This document shows positions 9,139 to 18,216 of a stretch of 64,000 bases of DNA, one piece after another. A program made the translations under genes and the position numbers. The DNA comes from Roseobacter insulae (lineage in GTDB: Bacteria > Pseudomonadota > Alphaproteobacteria > Rhodobacterales > Rhodobacteraceae). Under the pieces are notes generated by a model that saw nothing but the letters and a program-made list of their open reading frames with translations, ran no database searches and had not been told where the DNA came from. How positions within the stretch are numbered: the stretch's first letter is position 1; the number at the start of each line of letters is the position of its first letter. The DNA lies in the NCBI RefSeq assembly GCF_019375555.1, contig NZ_JAHXDN010000001.1:1207236-1271235 (forward strand). The letters are read 5' to 3'.

Positions 9139-10071
9139 ATGAACCGGATCGTGGACCCGTCAGTTGCATCTGAAGCGGTAAAGAAAACCGCTGACTCTCA
9201 TGGCCTGTTGCATGAGATGATCCGGTCGTTCACGACGCTGGCGCGGACGCTCAACCTCAGCCACGCCGTAAAGGAACTGGGGAGCACCCGACAAACGGTG
9301 CGGCGGCACATCAGCCAGCTCGAAGATGCGAAGGGCGTTGCACTCTTCACCGTGGAGGATCGCCAGTACCGTCTGACCGAAGATGGCGAGCGTGCGCTGC
9401 CTGAGGCGCTGGATATTCTGGCCCGCGGCAACGCGTGGCTGAACAGCAACGTAAGTCACGTTCACGGACTTCAGCTTTTCAGCACAACTCTGCCGAATGG
9501 CTGGTGTTTTTGGCAGCAGCAGCACTCGCTCAGTCGCATATGGAATTCGGAGTCCTGTGTGATGCGTGAAACGCTCCGAAGCTGGGCCATGGCGGGAGGA
9601 GATATCGAATCACCTCACATGGAACATGTGCGCCCGTACCTCATCGTTTACCGCCATACGATCGCCGGATGGATATGTGTGGAGTTCGGAGAGCAATCTT
9701 TTTTCGTCAAGTGGTTTGGCTGGGCAAAAGCGCGCAGCAGCGTTGGGCGATCTCTCGGTCGGATGCCGGGTGGGGACGACTTCAAGCGCATGCTGGATCA
9801 ACCGTTCCACGAGGTTCAAACCACGCAAAGTATGCGGTTAGATCATGTATTTACACTGGTTCCGAGCGAATCTGACGGGTCGTTGAAGCCCGTTAACTAC
9901 CACCGTTTAATGCTAGGAGGGCGATTCCCTGACGGCAGTCTGGCACTGTATTCCCTGGTCGAGCCATCGGATGATATTGAGATATTCGGGCTGGATCATG
10001 GCAAAATTGTGCAACCTTCTGCCGATATTATGTTAAATTTCGACTCAGCTAACGCAAAATTCGAGCGTTAA
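9139..10071 (+). CDS. LysR-type HTH protein with an unfamiliar C-terminal domain
   Basis: A protein of about 310 residues. The N terminus has a LysR-like winged helix: LHEMIRSFTTLARTLNLSHA, KELGSTRQTVRRHISQLEDA, VALFTVEDRQYRLTEDGERAL. The rest is not a recognisable LysR substrate-binding (periplasmic-binding-like) domain; it contains Trp-rich stretches (GWCFWQQQHSLSRIW, VKWFGWAK) and MRLDHVFTLVPSESDG. I use ATG 9139; GTG 9115 is also possible and neither has a good ribosome binding site. It lies 53 bases before the GNAT-like gene on the same strand, so it may control it. The role is unknown. Confidence 0.75.
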   Translation: MNRIVDPSVASEAVKKTADSHGLLHEMIRSFTTLARTLNLSHAVKELGSTRQTVRRHISQLEDAKGVALFTVEDRQYRLTEDGERALPEALDILARGNAWLNSNVSHVHGLQLFSTTLPNGWCFWQQQHSLSRIWNSESCVMRETLRSWAMAGGDIESPHMEHVRPYLIVYRHTIAGWICVEFGEQSFFVKWFGWAKARSSVGRSLGRMPGGDDFKRMLDQPFHEVQTTQSMRLDHVFTLVPSESDGSLKPVNYHRLMLGGRFPDGSLALYSLVEPSDDIEIFGLDHGKIVQPSADIMLNFDSANAKFER

Positions 10072-10088
10072 GCACTTATTTAGGCTAG

Positions 10089-10117
10089 CCTTTGTCCGAG
10101 GGTGCTCGGCAAAGGAG
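10089..10117 (+). promoter_or_regulatory. Hairpin covering the Shine-Dalgarno of the GNAT-like gene
   Basis: CCTTTG (10089-10094) and CCGAG (10096-10100) pair with CTCGG (10105-10109) and CAAAGG (10110-10115) around a GGTG loop, with one bulged T. The right arm includes most of AAAGGAG (10111-10117), the ribosome binding site of the next gene, so folding would hide it. There is no T tract, which argues against a terminator. Confidence 0.55.
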
Positions 10118-10124
10118 TTTTGGC

Positions 10125-10856
10125 ATGTCATTTCATAGTATGAACGAGGGGGCACAATTCGTTGCTACCAGTCGTGATATTCTGCTTCAAAATCAAATAA
10201 CGGTCACAATTGGGACAAATTTCCTCGAGTACCGGCAGCTCCTTCGGGACGAGCGTCCGCAGCAGGTCATGGGCGCGCCATTCGACCCTGATGTGCACGA
10301 TCTTAACCATAAAAATGCCTTCTGGCTCATTGCGCGCGATAGCGATGGACTGTTGATGCACACCCAGGCGTCACGTCTGATCGATCTCAAGCAGCAATCC
10401 CTCAGCGGCTATATGCTCAAGAAGTTCAGGGAGTTCCCGCCGGCAATCCCTGATCTGGATCTTGAGCGTTCGCGGTATCGTGCAAGCCCCGGTGCCAATC
10501 GCATCACCGGTCAGGTGGTCTACCACGGTGAAGTCTGGATGGGCGATACCGGGCAATATCGGGGCACGGGGCTCTCAACCGTGCTGGCCCGCTATGGTAT
10601 TCATGAGGCGATGTGCCGCTGGAATCCGGATTACATCTTCGGCTTCATGGCACGCACTGTTGCCTACAAAGGCTTTGCCGAGCGAATGGGCTACATGCAC
10701 AACGAGCCGGGCGCATTGCGCTGGTACCGCAAGGGGCATGAGGCGCCGCTGGAAGGTTTCGTGAGCTATCTCAGCAACGAGGACACGCGGTACCTGCTCG
10801 AAATGCCGGTGGTCGATGTGGTCGACGTGCCACAGCGCCAGCGCAAGGCGGCCTAG
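10125..10856 (+). CDS. GNAT-fold acyltransferase, LuxI-like features
   Basis: A 243-residue protein I do not recognise as a named enzyme. The start is ATG 10125, seven bases after AAAGGAG. The middle and end look like a GNAT N-acyltransferase: TGQYRGTGLSTVLARYGIHE resembles the acyl-CoA-binding motif A, and TVAYKGFAERMGYMH resembles the GNAT C-terminal strand-helix. Upstream, FWLIARDSDGLLMHTQASRL and DLERSRYRAS recall the R-L and E-x-S-R elements of acyl-homoserine-lactone synthases. It follows the LysR-headed gene on the same strand. It could be a signal synthase or another acyltransferase; the substrate is unknown. Confidence 0.6.
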   Translation: MSFHSMNEGAQFVATSRDILLQNQITVTIGTNFLEYRQLLRDERPQQVMGAPFDPDVHDLNHKNAFWLIARDSDGLLMHTQASRLIDLKQQSLSGYMLKKFREFPPAIPDLDLERSRYRASPGANRITGQVVYHGEVWMGDTGQYRGTGLSTVLARYGIHEAMCRWNPDYIFGFMARTVAYKGFAERMGYMHNEPGALRWYRKGHEAPLEGFVSYLSNEDTRYLLEMPVVDVVDVPQRQRKAA

Positions 10857-10898
10857 CGCGGTTCGCATGGATGGGCACTTCAGTCCACGTGGCGGCGT

Positions 10899-12497
10899 TC
10901 AACTGATCGCCGCCGCTTTCACGTCTTCGTCAATGAATGGCAGATACTGTTCGAAGTTGTCCGAGAACATCTTGACGAGCTTTGCCGCCTGGCGGTCATA
11001 ACTTGCCGCGTCGTCCCATGTGCGGCGGGGATCGAGCAGAATGTTTGGCACACCTTTCACATCTACCGGCACGTCGAAACCAAAGTTCGGGTCCTTGCGG
11101 AACGGGGCATCGGCCAGCGAGCCATCAAGGGCAGCGGTCAACAGCCCTCGGGTGGCCATGATCGGCATGCGGCTGCCGGTGCCATAGGCGCCGCCGGTCC
11201 AGCCGGTGTTCACCAGCCAGCAGGTTGCGCCGTGGGTTGCGATCTTTTCGCGCAGCAGGTTGCCGTAGACCTCGGGGCGCCGTGGCATGAAGGGTGCGCC
11301 GAAACAGGTGGAAAAGGTCGGCTCGGGTTCCGTCACGCCCCGTTCCGTCCCCGCTACCTTGGAGGTGAAACCCGACAGGAAGTGGTACATCGCCTGCGCC
11401 GGCGTCAACCGGGAGATCGGAGGCAACACGCCGAAGGCGTCGCACGTCAGCATGATGATATTCTTGGGATGCCCGCCGATCGCGGAGGTAGACGCGTTGG
11501 AGATGTAGTTAAGCGGATAGGCGCAGCGCATGTTCGCCGTCAGGCTGTCATCGTCGAAATCGAGTTCCTTGGTCTGCTCATCATAGACCATGTTCTCGAT
11601 CACGGTGCCGAACTTTTCTGTCGTGGCGTAGATCTCGGGTTCTGCGTCGGCGCTCAGGTTGATTGTCTTTGCGTAGCACCCGCCCTCGAAGTTGAAGGTT
11701 CCCGTGTCTGACCAGCCATGTTCATCATCACCGATCAGCGTGCGGGCAGGGTCCGCGGACAGAGTGGTTTTGCCGGTGCCCGACAACCCAAAGAAGACCG
11801 CGGTGTCGACCGGGTTCCCCGTCGCATGGTTGGCGGAACAGTGCATCGGCATCACGCCCTTGGCTGGCAAAAGATAGTTCAGCAGGGTGAAGACGGATTT
11901 CTTGTTTTCGCCCGCATATTCTGTGCCCCCGATCAGGATGAGCTTCTTGTCGAAGTTCATCGCGATGACAGTATCCGAGCGGCAATTGTGCCTTGCCGGG
12001 TCCGCCTTGAAGCTGGGGCAGTTGATCACGGTAAAATCGGCGATGAACTCGTCCAGGTCTTCGCGGTCCGGGCGCCGCAACATATGGCGGATGAAAAGCC
12101 CGTGCCATGCAAGCTCTGTGATCATGCGCACGTTGATCGCATGTTTCGGGTCGGCGCCACCGGTGAGATCCTGCACGAAGTAGTCGCGACCCTTCATATG
12201 GTCCAGCATATCGCTGTGCAGCGCGTCGAACCCCTTGGGGGTCATGGCAGCGTTGTTTTCCCACCAGATGGTGTCTTTGACGCTGTCGGTCTTCACCACA
12301 TGTTTGTCTTTTGGCGAACGGCCGGTAAACTTTCCGGTCGTCACAAGAAATGCGCCGCCCCGGCCAAGGTGACCCTCGCCCCGCAAAAGAGCCGCTTGGA
12401 TGAGATCGGGTTCGATCAGGTTATAGTGGACAGTACCTACCCCCTTGATCCCTTGATCCTCGAGGGTGAAGTCCGGGTTTACCCGTCCATGTGTCAT
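10899..12497 (-). CDS. pckA: Phosphoenolpyruvate carboxykinase (ATP)
   Basis: First committed enzyme of gluconeogenesis: oxaloacetate + ATP to PEP + CO2 + ADP. The 532 residues are the normal length. The start is the ATG at 12497, preceded by AAAGGAG; the frame is open 58 codons further upstream but that part has no family resemblance. Key motifs are [12 protein letters not shown], the kinase P-loop [16 protein letters not shown] and the metal-binding DDEHGWSD. It is divergent from chvI-chvG, an arrangement conserved in Rhizobiales and Rhodobacteraceae, where ChvI is known to affect pckA expression in some species. Confidence 0.98.
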   Translation of the reverse strand: MTHGRVNPDFTLEDQGIKGVGTVHYNLIEPDLIQAALLRGEGHLGRGGAFLVTTGKFTGRSPKDKHVVKTDSVKDTIWWENNAAMTPKGFDALHSDMLDHMKGRDYFVQDLTGGADPKHAINVRMITELAWHGLFIRHMLRRPDREDLDEFIADFTVINCPSFKADPARHNCRSDTVIAMNFDKKLILIGGTEYAGENKKSVFTLLNYLLPAKGVMPMHCSANHATGNPVDTAVFFGLSGTGKTTLSADPARTLIGDDEHGWSDTGTFNFEGGCYAKTINLSADAEPEIYATTEKFGTVIENMVYDEQTKELDFDDDSLTANMRCAYPLNYISNASTSAIGGHPKNIIMLTCDAFGVLPPISRLTPAQAMYHFLSGFTSKVAGTERGVTEPEPTFSTCFGAPFMPRRPEVYGNLLREKIATHGATCWLVNTGWTGGAYGTGSRMPIMATRGLLTAALDGSLADAPFRKDPNFGFDVPVDVKGVPNILLDPRRTWDDAASYDRQAAKLVKMFSDNFEQYLPFIDEDVKAAAIS

Positions 12498-12820
12498 CCG
12501 CACGTCTCCTTTGGTGCGCTCCTGAATAAGGCGCATGCGCCTCTTAACATGCCGATTTTGTTGTTGAACAGGCAGGTAAGGTGCAGTTAGCGCCATCATT
12601 GCAAACTTTATTTCCGCAGGTCTCCCGTGGTGTGGAATGCATGTGCGAGGTTGTTCGCGGCATGGCACCAATGTGCGGCAATTTAGCCATTGGTAATCAA
12701 ATTATGACCCAAATGTGGCGGAGTGCCGTGCTGATTCGCACTTAAGGATTGATTCGGAGGGCCAAAAAGTGGTCAATTGCCCAAAAAATCAAATAAACGA
12801 GCAGTACAAGGAAACGGGTA
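12498..12820. other. Divergent pckA/chvI regulatory region
   Basis: These 323 bases separate the starts of pckA and chvI and must hold both promoters. The chvI side ends with AAGGAAACGG before the ATG. GATTCG occurs twice near 12730-12755. I find no ORF and no operator I can name. Confidence 0.5.
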
Positions 12821-13522
12821 ATGTCTAAAATTGCATTGGTGGACGACGACAGGAATATCCTGACGTCCGTGTCCATGACGCTCGAAGCAGAGGGCTTTGA
12901 GGTCGAAACGTATAATGACGGGCAGGCCGCGCTTGACGCGTTCAACAAGAAACTGCCGGACATGGCAGTGCTTGATATTAAGATGCCGCGCATGGATGGG
13001 ATGGACCTGCTACAGCGCTTGCGGCAGAAAACCGCGATGCCGGTGATCTTCCTGACCTCCAAGGATGACGAGATCGACGAGGTACTGGGCCTGCGCATGG
13101 GGGCCGATGACTACGTCAAAAAGCCCTTCTCGCAGAGGCTCTTGGTGGAACGTATTCGCGCGCTGTTGCGGCGTCAGGACGCGGTTGCCGGTGATGTTGT
13201 GGCCGATAGCGAAGAAACCAAAGTCATGGAACGTGGTGATCTGCGCATGGATCCCCTGCGCCACGCGGTAAGCTGGAAGGGCAAGGATGTGTCGCTGACG
13301 GTCACCGAATTCCTGCTGCTGCAGGCTTTGGCGCAACGCCCCGGCTTCGTCAAATCCCGTGACCAGTTGATGGATGTCGCATACGACGATCAGGTTTACG
13401 TCGATGACCGCACGATCGACAGTCACATCAAGCGCCTTCGGAAGAAGATGCGCACCGCGGATGATGAGTTCTCGGCGATTGAGACCCTCTACGGTATCGG
13501 TTACAGATATAACGAAGAATAA
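12821..13522 (+). CDS. chvI: Response regulator ChvI
   Basis: OmpR/PhoB-class response regulator of 233 residues paired with the ChvG kinase. The receiver domain (1-120) opens with [11 protein letters not shown], carries the phosphoacceptor Asp in [12 protein letters not shown], the switch Thr/Ser in IFLTSKDDE and Lys in DDYVKKPFS. The C-terminal winged helix (about 140-233) ends [11 protein letters not shown]...[14 protein letters not shown], typical of ChvI. In alphaproteobacteria ChvIG senses envelope or acid stress and nutrient state. chvG starts eight bases after its stop. Confidence 0.95.
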   Translation: MSKIALVDDDRNILTSVSMTLEAEGFEVETYNDGQAALDAFNKKLPDMAVLDIKMPRMDGMDLLQRLRQKTAMPVIFLTSKDDEIDEVLGLRMGADDYVKKPFSQRLLVERIRALLRRQDAVAGDVVADSEETKVMERGDLRMDPLRHAVSWKGKDVSLTVTEFLLLQALAQRPGFVKSRDQLMDVAYDDQVYVDDRTIDSHIKRLRKKMRTADDEFSAIETLYGIGYRYNEE

Positions 13523-13530
13523 CCGAAGAG

Positions 13531-15252
13531 ATGGCTTTGGCCGAGAGGAACTTTGTGCGGGATATGACCCCTCCTCCCACCCAGGACGGCGACGTCGTTC
13601 TGGGAGAAGACTGGGTGGCGCCGGAAAGCACCGCCGGAAGTGAAATGCGCGCGTCGCGCGAGCGACGCGGTCTGATGTCCCTGCGCAGCTCGCCACTGAC
13701 GCGGAAGATCATCACGTTCAATCTGATCGCGCTCAATGTTCTTGTTGCCGGTATCCTGTACCTCAACTCCTCGCGCGACAGCCTGGCACTGCAACGCGCG
13801 GCCTCACTGGTTTCCGAATCCGAGCTGATCGCTGATATTATCGAGGTTCAGCTGCCTTCTGGCGCACCAGTCAATCTGGCCACCAGCGATGGTGTGGACG
13901 TGGCGGCAACGCTTGACAGCCTTGACCTGCGCAATGGCGTCGAAGTGTTTGTTTACGACCAGTCCAAGACTCTCATTGCTAATACCGAAGGCCGATTGGC
14001 GGCGGACCAGATCGCGGGCGATGCGGGGGGAAAAACCTTTCTGACCGATGGCTTGAGCTGGCTGTGGTCAGCAATATCCGCTCCGTTCGGAGAACTGGAA
14101 GTCGCGGACCAGACCCCGTTGAGTGACAAAATCAAACCGATGATTGATGGCAGCCTTAAGGATGGCACTCAAATCCGCAACGAATTGGACATCGCGGGGG
14201 GCGCGCTTTTCACGGTCGTGACACCGATCCTGCAAAATGGACAGGCCATTGGTGCCGTGGCCGTGGCGACCGCAACCGGGGAGATTGACAATCTGGTCCG
14301 TGGCGAGCGCGAACGAGTGTTGCAGATGTTTGTCATCGCGACGCTTGTTTCGATCGGTCTCAGCCTTGTGCTGGCATCGACAATTGCCAACCCTCTTGCC
14401 GATTTGTCGGCTGCCGCGGAACTTGGGCGCGACAAAAACGCCCGGAAAATGAACCCGGGCCGTATTCGCATTCCGGACCTGACGGCCAGGCCTGACGAAA
14501 TCGGCCGCTTGAGCGGTGCGCTGCGGGGCATGATTTCAGCACTCTATAACCGCATAGATGGCAACGAGCAGTTTGCCGCGGACGTCGCCCATGAAATCAA
14601 GAACCCCTTGGCATCCCTGCGCTCGGCGGTCGGAACGTTGCGAATGGTCAAGCGCGAGGACCAGCGCGAAAAGCTGCTTGATGTGATTGATCATGATGTA
14701 CGCCGCCTGGATCGCCTGGTCAGTGACATCTCCAACGCTTCCCGGCTTGACAGCGAACTGGTCAAGGAAGAGGAAGAGCCGTTCGATGTGCTGACCACAC
14801 TGTCGAATCTCGGGCAGTATCTGGGTGAAGATGCACGCTCAAAAGGCATTGAGTTCATCACGGATTTGCCCGACACGCCGATCATCGTTCATGGGTTGGA
14901 AGCGCGGCTTGCACAGGTCTTCGTCAACCTGATCACGAATGCCATTTCGTTCTGCGAGGATGGCGATGCGATCCGGATTTGGGCACGGACCAAGGCCAAC
15001 CGGGTGCTGATCGTGGTCGAGGATACGGGACCCGGTATTCCCGATCAGGCGCTGGCCAAGATCTTCAAACGCTTCTATTCGCAGCGGCCGGATGAGCACT
15101 TCGGAAACAACTCGGGGCTTGGCCTGGCGATCTCAAAGCAAATCGTCGAGGCGCATGGTGGCGTGATATGGGCCGAAAACATTCGTCCGACCGAAGCTGA
15201 CATCACATCAGATCCCCTGGGCGCGCGCTTCGTCGTGGGCCTGCCAATCTGA
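13531..15252 (+). CDS. chvG: Sensor histidine kinase ChvG
   Basis: Membrane sensor kinase of 573 residues. A cytoplasmic N-terminal tail of about 55 residues precedes a first membrane helix (about 57-75); a periplasmic sensor region follows, then a second helix (about 268-290, VIATLVSIGLSLVLAS), a HAMP linker, HisKA with the phosphorylated His in DVAHEIKNPLASL, and HATPase_c with ITNAI, VEDTGPGIP and NNSGLGLAISKQIVEAHGG. In several alphaproteobacteria the periplasmic repressor ExoR controls it; no exoR lies in the window. chvI-chvG-hprK-rapZ run head to tail with almost no gaps. Confidence 0.94.
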   Translation: MALAERNFVRDMTPPPTQDGDVVLGEDWVAPESTAGSEMRASRERRGLMSLRSSPLTRKIITFNLIALNVLVAGILYLNSSRDSLALQRAASLVSESELIADIIEVQLPSGAPVNLATSDGVDVAATLDSLDLRNGVEVFVYDQSKTLIANTEGRLAADQIAGDAGGKTFLTDGLSWLWSAISAPFGELEVADQTPLSDKIKPMIDGSLKDGTQIRNELDIAGGALFTVVTPILQNGQAIGAVAVATATGEIDNLVRGERERVLQMFVIATLVSIGLSLVLASTIANPLADLSAAAELGRDKNARKMNPGRIRIPDLTARPDEIGRLSGALRGMISALYNRIDGNEQFAADVAHEIKNPLASLRSAVGTLRMVKREDQREKLLDVIDHDVRRLDRLVSDISNASRLDSELVKEEEEPFDVLTTLSNLGQYLGEDARSKGIEFITDLPDTPIIVHGLEARLAQVFVNLITNAISFCEDGDAIRIWARTKANRVLIVVEDTGPGIPDQALAKIFKRFYSQRPDEHFGNNSGLGLAISKQIVEAHGGVIWAENIRPTEADITSDPLGARFVVGLPI

Positions 15253-15255
15253 CCC

Positions 15256-15711
15256 GTGAATCCGGGCGGCGCGCCTGCTTCTGATCGCGGCCCGGTTTTG
15301 TTCCACGCGAGCTGTGTTGCATTGCACGGGCGGGCGGTGCTCATTCTGGGCTCTGCCGGGCGCGGGAAATCGGGACTTGCCCTGCAATTGATGGCATATG
15401 GCGCTGACCTCGTCGCCGATGACCAGACCGCCCTTGCCAAGGACGGGCTGAACCTGACCGCCAGGGCTCCCGCAACACTTCAGGGTTTGATCGAAGCGCG
15501 TGGTGTCGGGTTGTTAAAGGTCCCAGACTATACTTCCGCCCACGTGGTTGTTGCAGTGGATCTGGATGACGCAGAAATGGAGCGCTTGCCCGAGTACCGG
15601 GAACGCATCTTTCTCGGTATCCGTATACCGCTTCTTCACAATGTGGATAGCGCCTATTTTCCGGCGGCAATCTTGCAATATCTGAAAGCTGGAAGAAGAG
15701 ATCCGGAATGA
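15256..15711 (+). CDS. hprK: HPr kinase/phosphorylase, short alphaproteobacterial form
   Basis: Phosphorylates HPr on Ser46 and can reverse the reaction. At 151 residues it has only the C-terminal kinase core, without the N-terminal domain of Firmicute HprK; this is the usual alphaproteobacterial form. The P-loop is [15 protein letters not shown] (31-45), followed by LVADDQTAL, and [12 protein letters not shown] matches the HprK signature. The start is GTG 15256, three bases after the chvG stop. The stop overlaps the rapZ ATG. Its substrate HPr is encoded at 17009. Confidence 0.92.
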   Translation: MNPGGAPASDRGPVLFHASCVALHGRAVLILGSAGRGKSGLALQLMAYGADLVADDQTALAKDGLNLTARAPATLQGLIEARGVGLLKVPDYTSAHVVVAVDLDDAEMERLPEYRERIFLGIRIPLLHNVDSAYFPAAILQYLKAGRRDPE

Positions 15712-16595
15712 CCGAACAGGAACCGACAGCACGCCGCGTTGTTTTTGTTACCGGGCCGTCAGGGGCCGGGCGGTCCAGTGCGCTCAATGTGCTGGAGGAT
15801 GCGGGGTTTGAAACCGTCGACAACCTGCCGCTTCGTCTGCTGCCCGACCTGCTGGAGGGCCAGTCGCACAACCGTCCATTGGCCTTGGGGATCGATCCCC
15901 GGAACCGCGACTTTTCCACGATGAACGTGATTGATCTTCTGGGGCAACTAACCGGTGTTGCCGGGCTGGTGCCGGAACTGTTGTATCTTGATTGCAGCAC
16001 GGACGTGCTGTTGCGCCGATATTCCGAAACACGGCGCAGGCATCCGCTTGCACCGGAAGATCGCCTGGCCGATGGCATCACGCGCGAGTTGGAGATGCTT
16101 GGGCCGTTGCGAGCCCGCGCCGATGTGTTGATTGATACCAGTGATCTGAACGTTCACCAGCTTCGGTCAGAGGTGGAACAGTGGTTCGCTCCCGGGGGCC
16201 AAAGGCGCCTCACGGTCTCTGTTCAGTCTTTTTCCTACAAGCGGGGCCTGCCGCGCAGTGTCGATATGGTGTTCGACTGCCGGTTTCTGGCCAACCCCTT
16301 CTGGATACCGGAGCTGCGGGCGTTGAACGGCACGGATGCCGCTGTCGAATCCTACGTTCAAGACGATCCCCGGTTCAGTGAGTTCGCCGACAAAGTGCTG
16401 GACCTGAGCCTATTGTTGCTGCCTGCTTATCGCGATGAGGGAAAATCATACCTGTCAATCGCCTTTGGGTGTACGGGCGGACAGCATCGCTCGGTTGTTA
16501 TGGCGCAGAGGCATGCTTTGCGCCTTGCAGATAACGGCTGGCAGGTGTCAATAAGACACCGCGAATTGGACCTACGCAAAAAAGAAGAGGCATAA
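15708..16595 (+). CDS. rapZ: RNase adapter RapZ / nucleotide-binding protein
   Basis: YvcJ/RapZ-family protein of 295 residues. In enterobacteria RapZ binds a small RNA and guides RNase E; the role in alphaproteobacteria is less clear. The N-terminal P-loop reads [18 protein letters not shown], with Arg where the consensus has Lys; the family motifs [22 protein letters not shown] and the C-terminal [18 protein letters not shown] are intact. It overlaps hprK by four bases and lies three bases before the EIIA gene, so it belongs to the PTS operon. Confidence 0.93.
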   Translation: MTEQEPTARRVVFVTGPSGAGRSSALNVLEDAGFETVDNLPLRLLPDLLEGQSHNRPLALGIDPRNRDFSTMNVIDLLGQLTGVAGLVPELLYLDCSTDVLLRRYSETRRRHPLAPEDRLADGITRELEMLGPLRARADVLIDTSDLNVHQLRSEVEQWFAPGGQRRLTVSVQSFSYKRGLPRSVDMVFDCRFLANPFWIPELRALNGTDAAVESYVQDDPRFSEFADKVLDLSLLLLPAYRDEGKSYLSIAFGCTGGQHRSVVMAQRHALRLADNGWQVSIRHRELDLRKKEEA

Positions 16596-16598
16596 GCC

Positions 16599-17012
16599 GT
16601 GATCGGTATCGTGATTGTCGCACATGGCGGGTTGGCCAAGGAATACCTGGCCGCCGTTGAGCATGTTGTGGGCAAGCAGACGGGTATCAGGGCAATCTCG
16701 ATTGACGCGGACCATGATCGCACATTGAAAGAACAGGAAATCTGCACAGCGGCAAATGATGTGGACAAGGGAAACGGCGTGGTGGTCGTCACTGATCTTT
16801 ATGGCGGATCGCCGTCCAATCTCAGCCTCTTGGCATGTCAGCCCGGCAATCGGCGCATCCTTTACGGTGCAAATCTGCCCATGCTGATCAAACTGGCGAA
16901 AAGCCGGCACAAGGCGGTCCCGGATGCGGTTCGGCTGGCGCTGGAAGCAGGTAAGAAGTACATCGACAGCCAGAATGTGAGCCAAGAGCAGGAAAGCCAA
17001 GCCAGACCATGA
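16599..17012 (+). CDS. PTS EIIA component, mannose family
   Basis: A single-domain EIIA of 137 residues (often called EIIA-Man or PtsM in alphaproteobacteria). The N terminus IGIVIVAHGGLAKEYLAAVE has the phosphorylated His in VAHGG (His9). VVVVTDLYGGSPSNLSL is the second family block. No sugar permease (EIIB/EIIC) is present in the window, so it probably has a regulatory rather than a transport role. The start is GTG 16599; the stop overlaps the HPr ATG. Confidence 0.92.
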   Translation: MIGIVIVAHGGLAKEYLAAVEHVVGKQTGIRAISIDADHDRTLKEQEICTAANDVDKGNGVVVVTDLYGGSPSNLSLLACQPGNRRILYGANLPMLIKLAKSRHKAVPDAVRLALEAGKKYIDSQNVSQEQESQARP

Positions 17013-17278
17013 CTGAGTGCACTCTTGAGATCGTAAACGAAAAGGGGCTGCATGCGCGTGCCTCGGCAAAACTCGTGGAAGTTGTCGAAGCTTTCGATGC
17101 CAGCGTGGAGGTCTCGAAGGATGGCCTGTCGGCCTCGGGAGACAGCATAATGGGACTTTTAATGTTGGCAGCGTCCAAGGGAAGTTATATTGACATACGG
17201 ACCTCTGGACCCGACGCTGATGCTCTGGCTGACGCTCTGAAGACACTTGTGGCGGACATGTTCGGCGAAGGTCAGTAA
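17009..17278 (+). CDS. ptsH: Phosphocarrier protein HPr
   Basis: An 89-residue HPr. The active-site His15 sits in GLHARASAKL, and the regulatory Ser46 in GDSIMGLLMLAAS is conserved, which fits the upstream HprK. It receives phosphate from enzyme I, which is not encoded in this window, and passes it to the EIIA encoded just upstream. It overlaps the EIIA gene by four bases and ends the chvI-chvG-hprK-rapZ-EIIA-HPr series. Confidence 0.96.
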   Translation: MTECTLEIVNEKGLHARASAKLVEVVEAFDASVEVSKDGLSASGDSIMGLLMLAASKGSYIDIRTSGPDADALADALKTLVADMFGEGQ

Positions 17279-17321
17279 CTAACCGCGCGTTCACAAAGTG
17301 CGCTCAGCAGGATAGCAGGTC

Positions 17322-18203
17322 TTGGCAGATAGTACGCAAGACATCGACGTAGCGACACCAACTGTTGAAACGGTTGATCTTCAGAAATACGACCGACGCA
17401 GCTTGTCCTACGCATCGACTTTCGGCGACCCCAGAAAGGCAGCAATCATACGGGTGATCGAGGCGTTTACCGGGAAACTCACCATTCTGCGTCTGGTGCG
17501 CAAATTCGAAAAACGCGGTGCGCCGACCGGTCAGGCCTTCTGGCGCGCGGCGCTTGACGTCATGGGCATTGACCTGATGACGCCGCAAAGCCAGCTGGAC
17601 CGTATCCCGAAGGATGGTCCGGTCATCGTGGTGTCGAACCATCCGCACGGCATGGTCGATGGCATGATTTTCGCGGACCTGATCGGGCGTGTGCGTCCCG
17701 ATTACCGAATTCTGACCCGCTCATTGCTGACGGTGATTGATGAGGTCGCAGGGTCCTACATGATCCCCGTGCCATTCCCGCATGATCCTGACGCGCAACG
17801 CAAGGGGGTCGAGATGCGTGCCAAGGCGATGGAGCATCTCAAGGAAGGCGGCGTGGTTGCGCTGTTCCCATCGGGGGGTGTCGCGGCATCCGAGACATTC
17901 TTTGGCCCTGCCGTCGAAGGAGAGTGGAACGTTTTCACCGCCAAGCTGATCCGTCGCTCCGGTGCCACGGTTCTGCCAATCAGGTTCCCGGGCCAGAATT
18001 CCCGCGCATACCAGATTGCTAACAAACTGTCACCGATGTTGCGCCAGGGTCTGCTGCTGCACGAAATCGTGCACTCTCTGAACAAGCCACAAGCACCTGT
18101 TGTCGGTCATCCTCTGTCGGATGCAGATCTCCGAAAATGGGATGATGATCCGCGCGGTTTCATGGCGTGGTTGCGCGACCACACCCTGTCCCTGACGGAC
18201 TGA
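17322..18203 (+). CDS. PlsC-like lysophospholipid acyltransferase
   Basis: A 293-residue acyltransferase related to PlsC and hemolysin-like acyltransferases. The catalytic block reads VVSNHPHGMVDGM, a variant of the NHxxxxD motif seen in proteins of this subgroup (NHPxGxxDG). A second block, VVALFPSGGVAASE, corresponds to the substrate-binding FPEG-type motif. The start is TTG 17322 with a weak AGCAGG upstream; no better start is visible. It probably acylates a lysolipid or ornithine lipid precursor at the inner membrane. It lies 43 bases after HPr and could share that transcript. Confidence 0.82.
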   Translation: MADSTQDIDVATPTVETVDLQKYDRRSLSYASTFGDPRKAAIIRVIEAFTGKLTILRLVRKFEKRGAPTGQAFWRAALDVMGIDLMTPQSQLDRIPKDGPVIVVSNHPHGMVDGMIFADLIGRVRPDYRILTRSLLTVIDEVAGSYMIPVPFPHDPDAQRKGVEMRAKAMEHLKEGGVVALFPSGGVAASETFFGPAVEGEWNVFTAKLIRRSGATVLPIRFPGQNSRAYQIANKLSPMLRQGLLLHEIVHSLNKPQAPVVGHPLSDADLRKWDDDPRGFMAWLRDHTLSLTD

Positions 18204-18216
18204 TGACACCATATGG

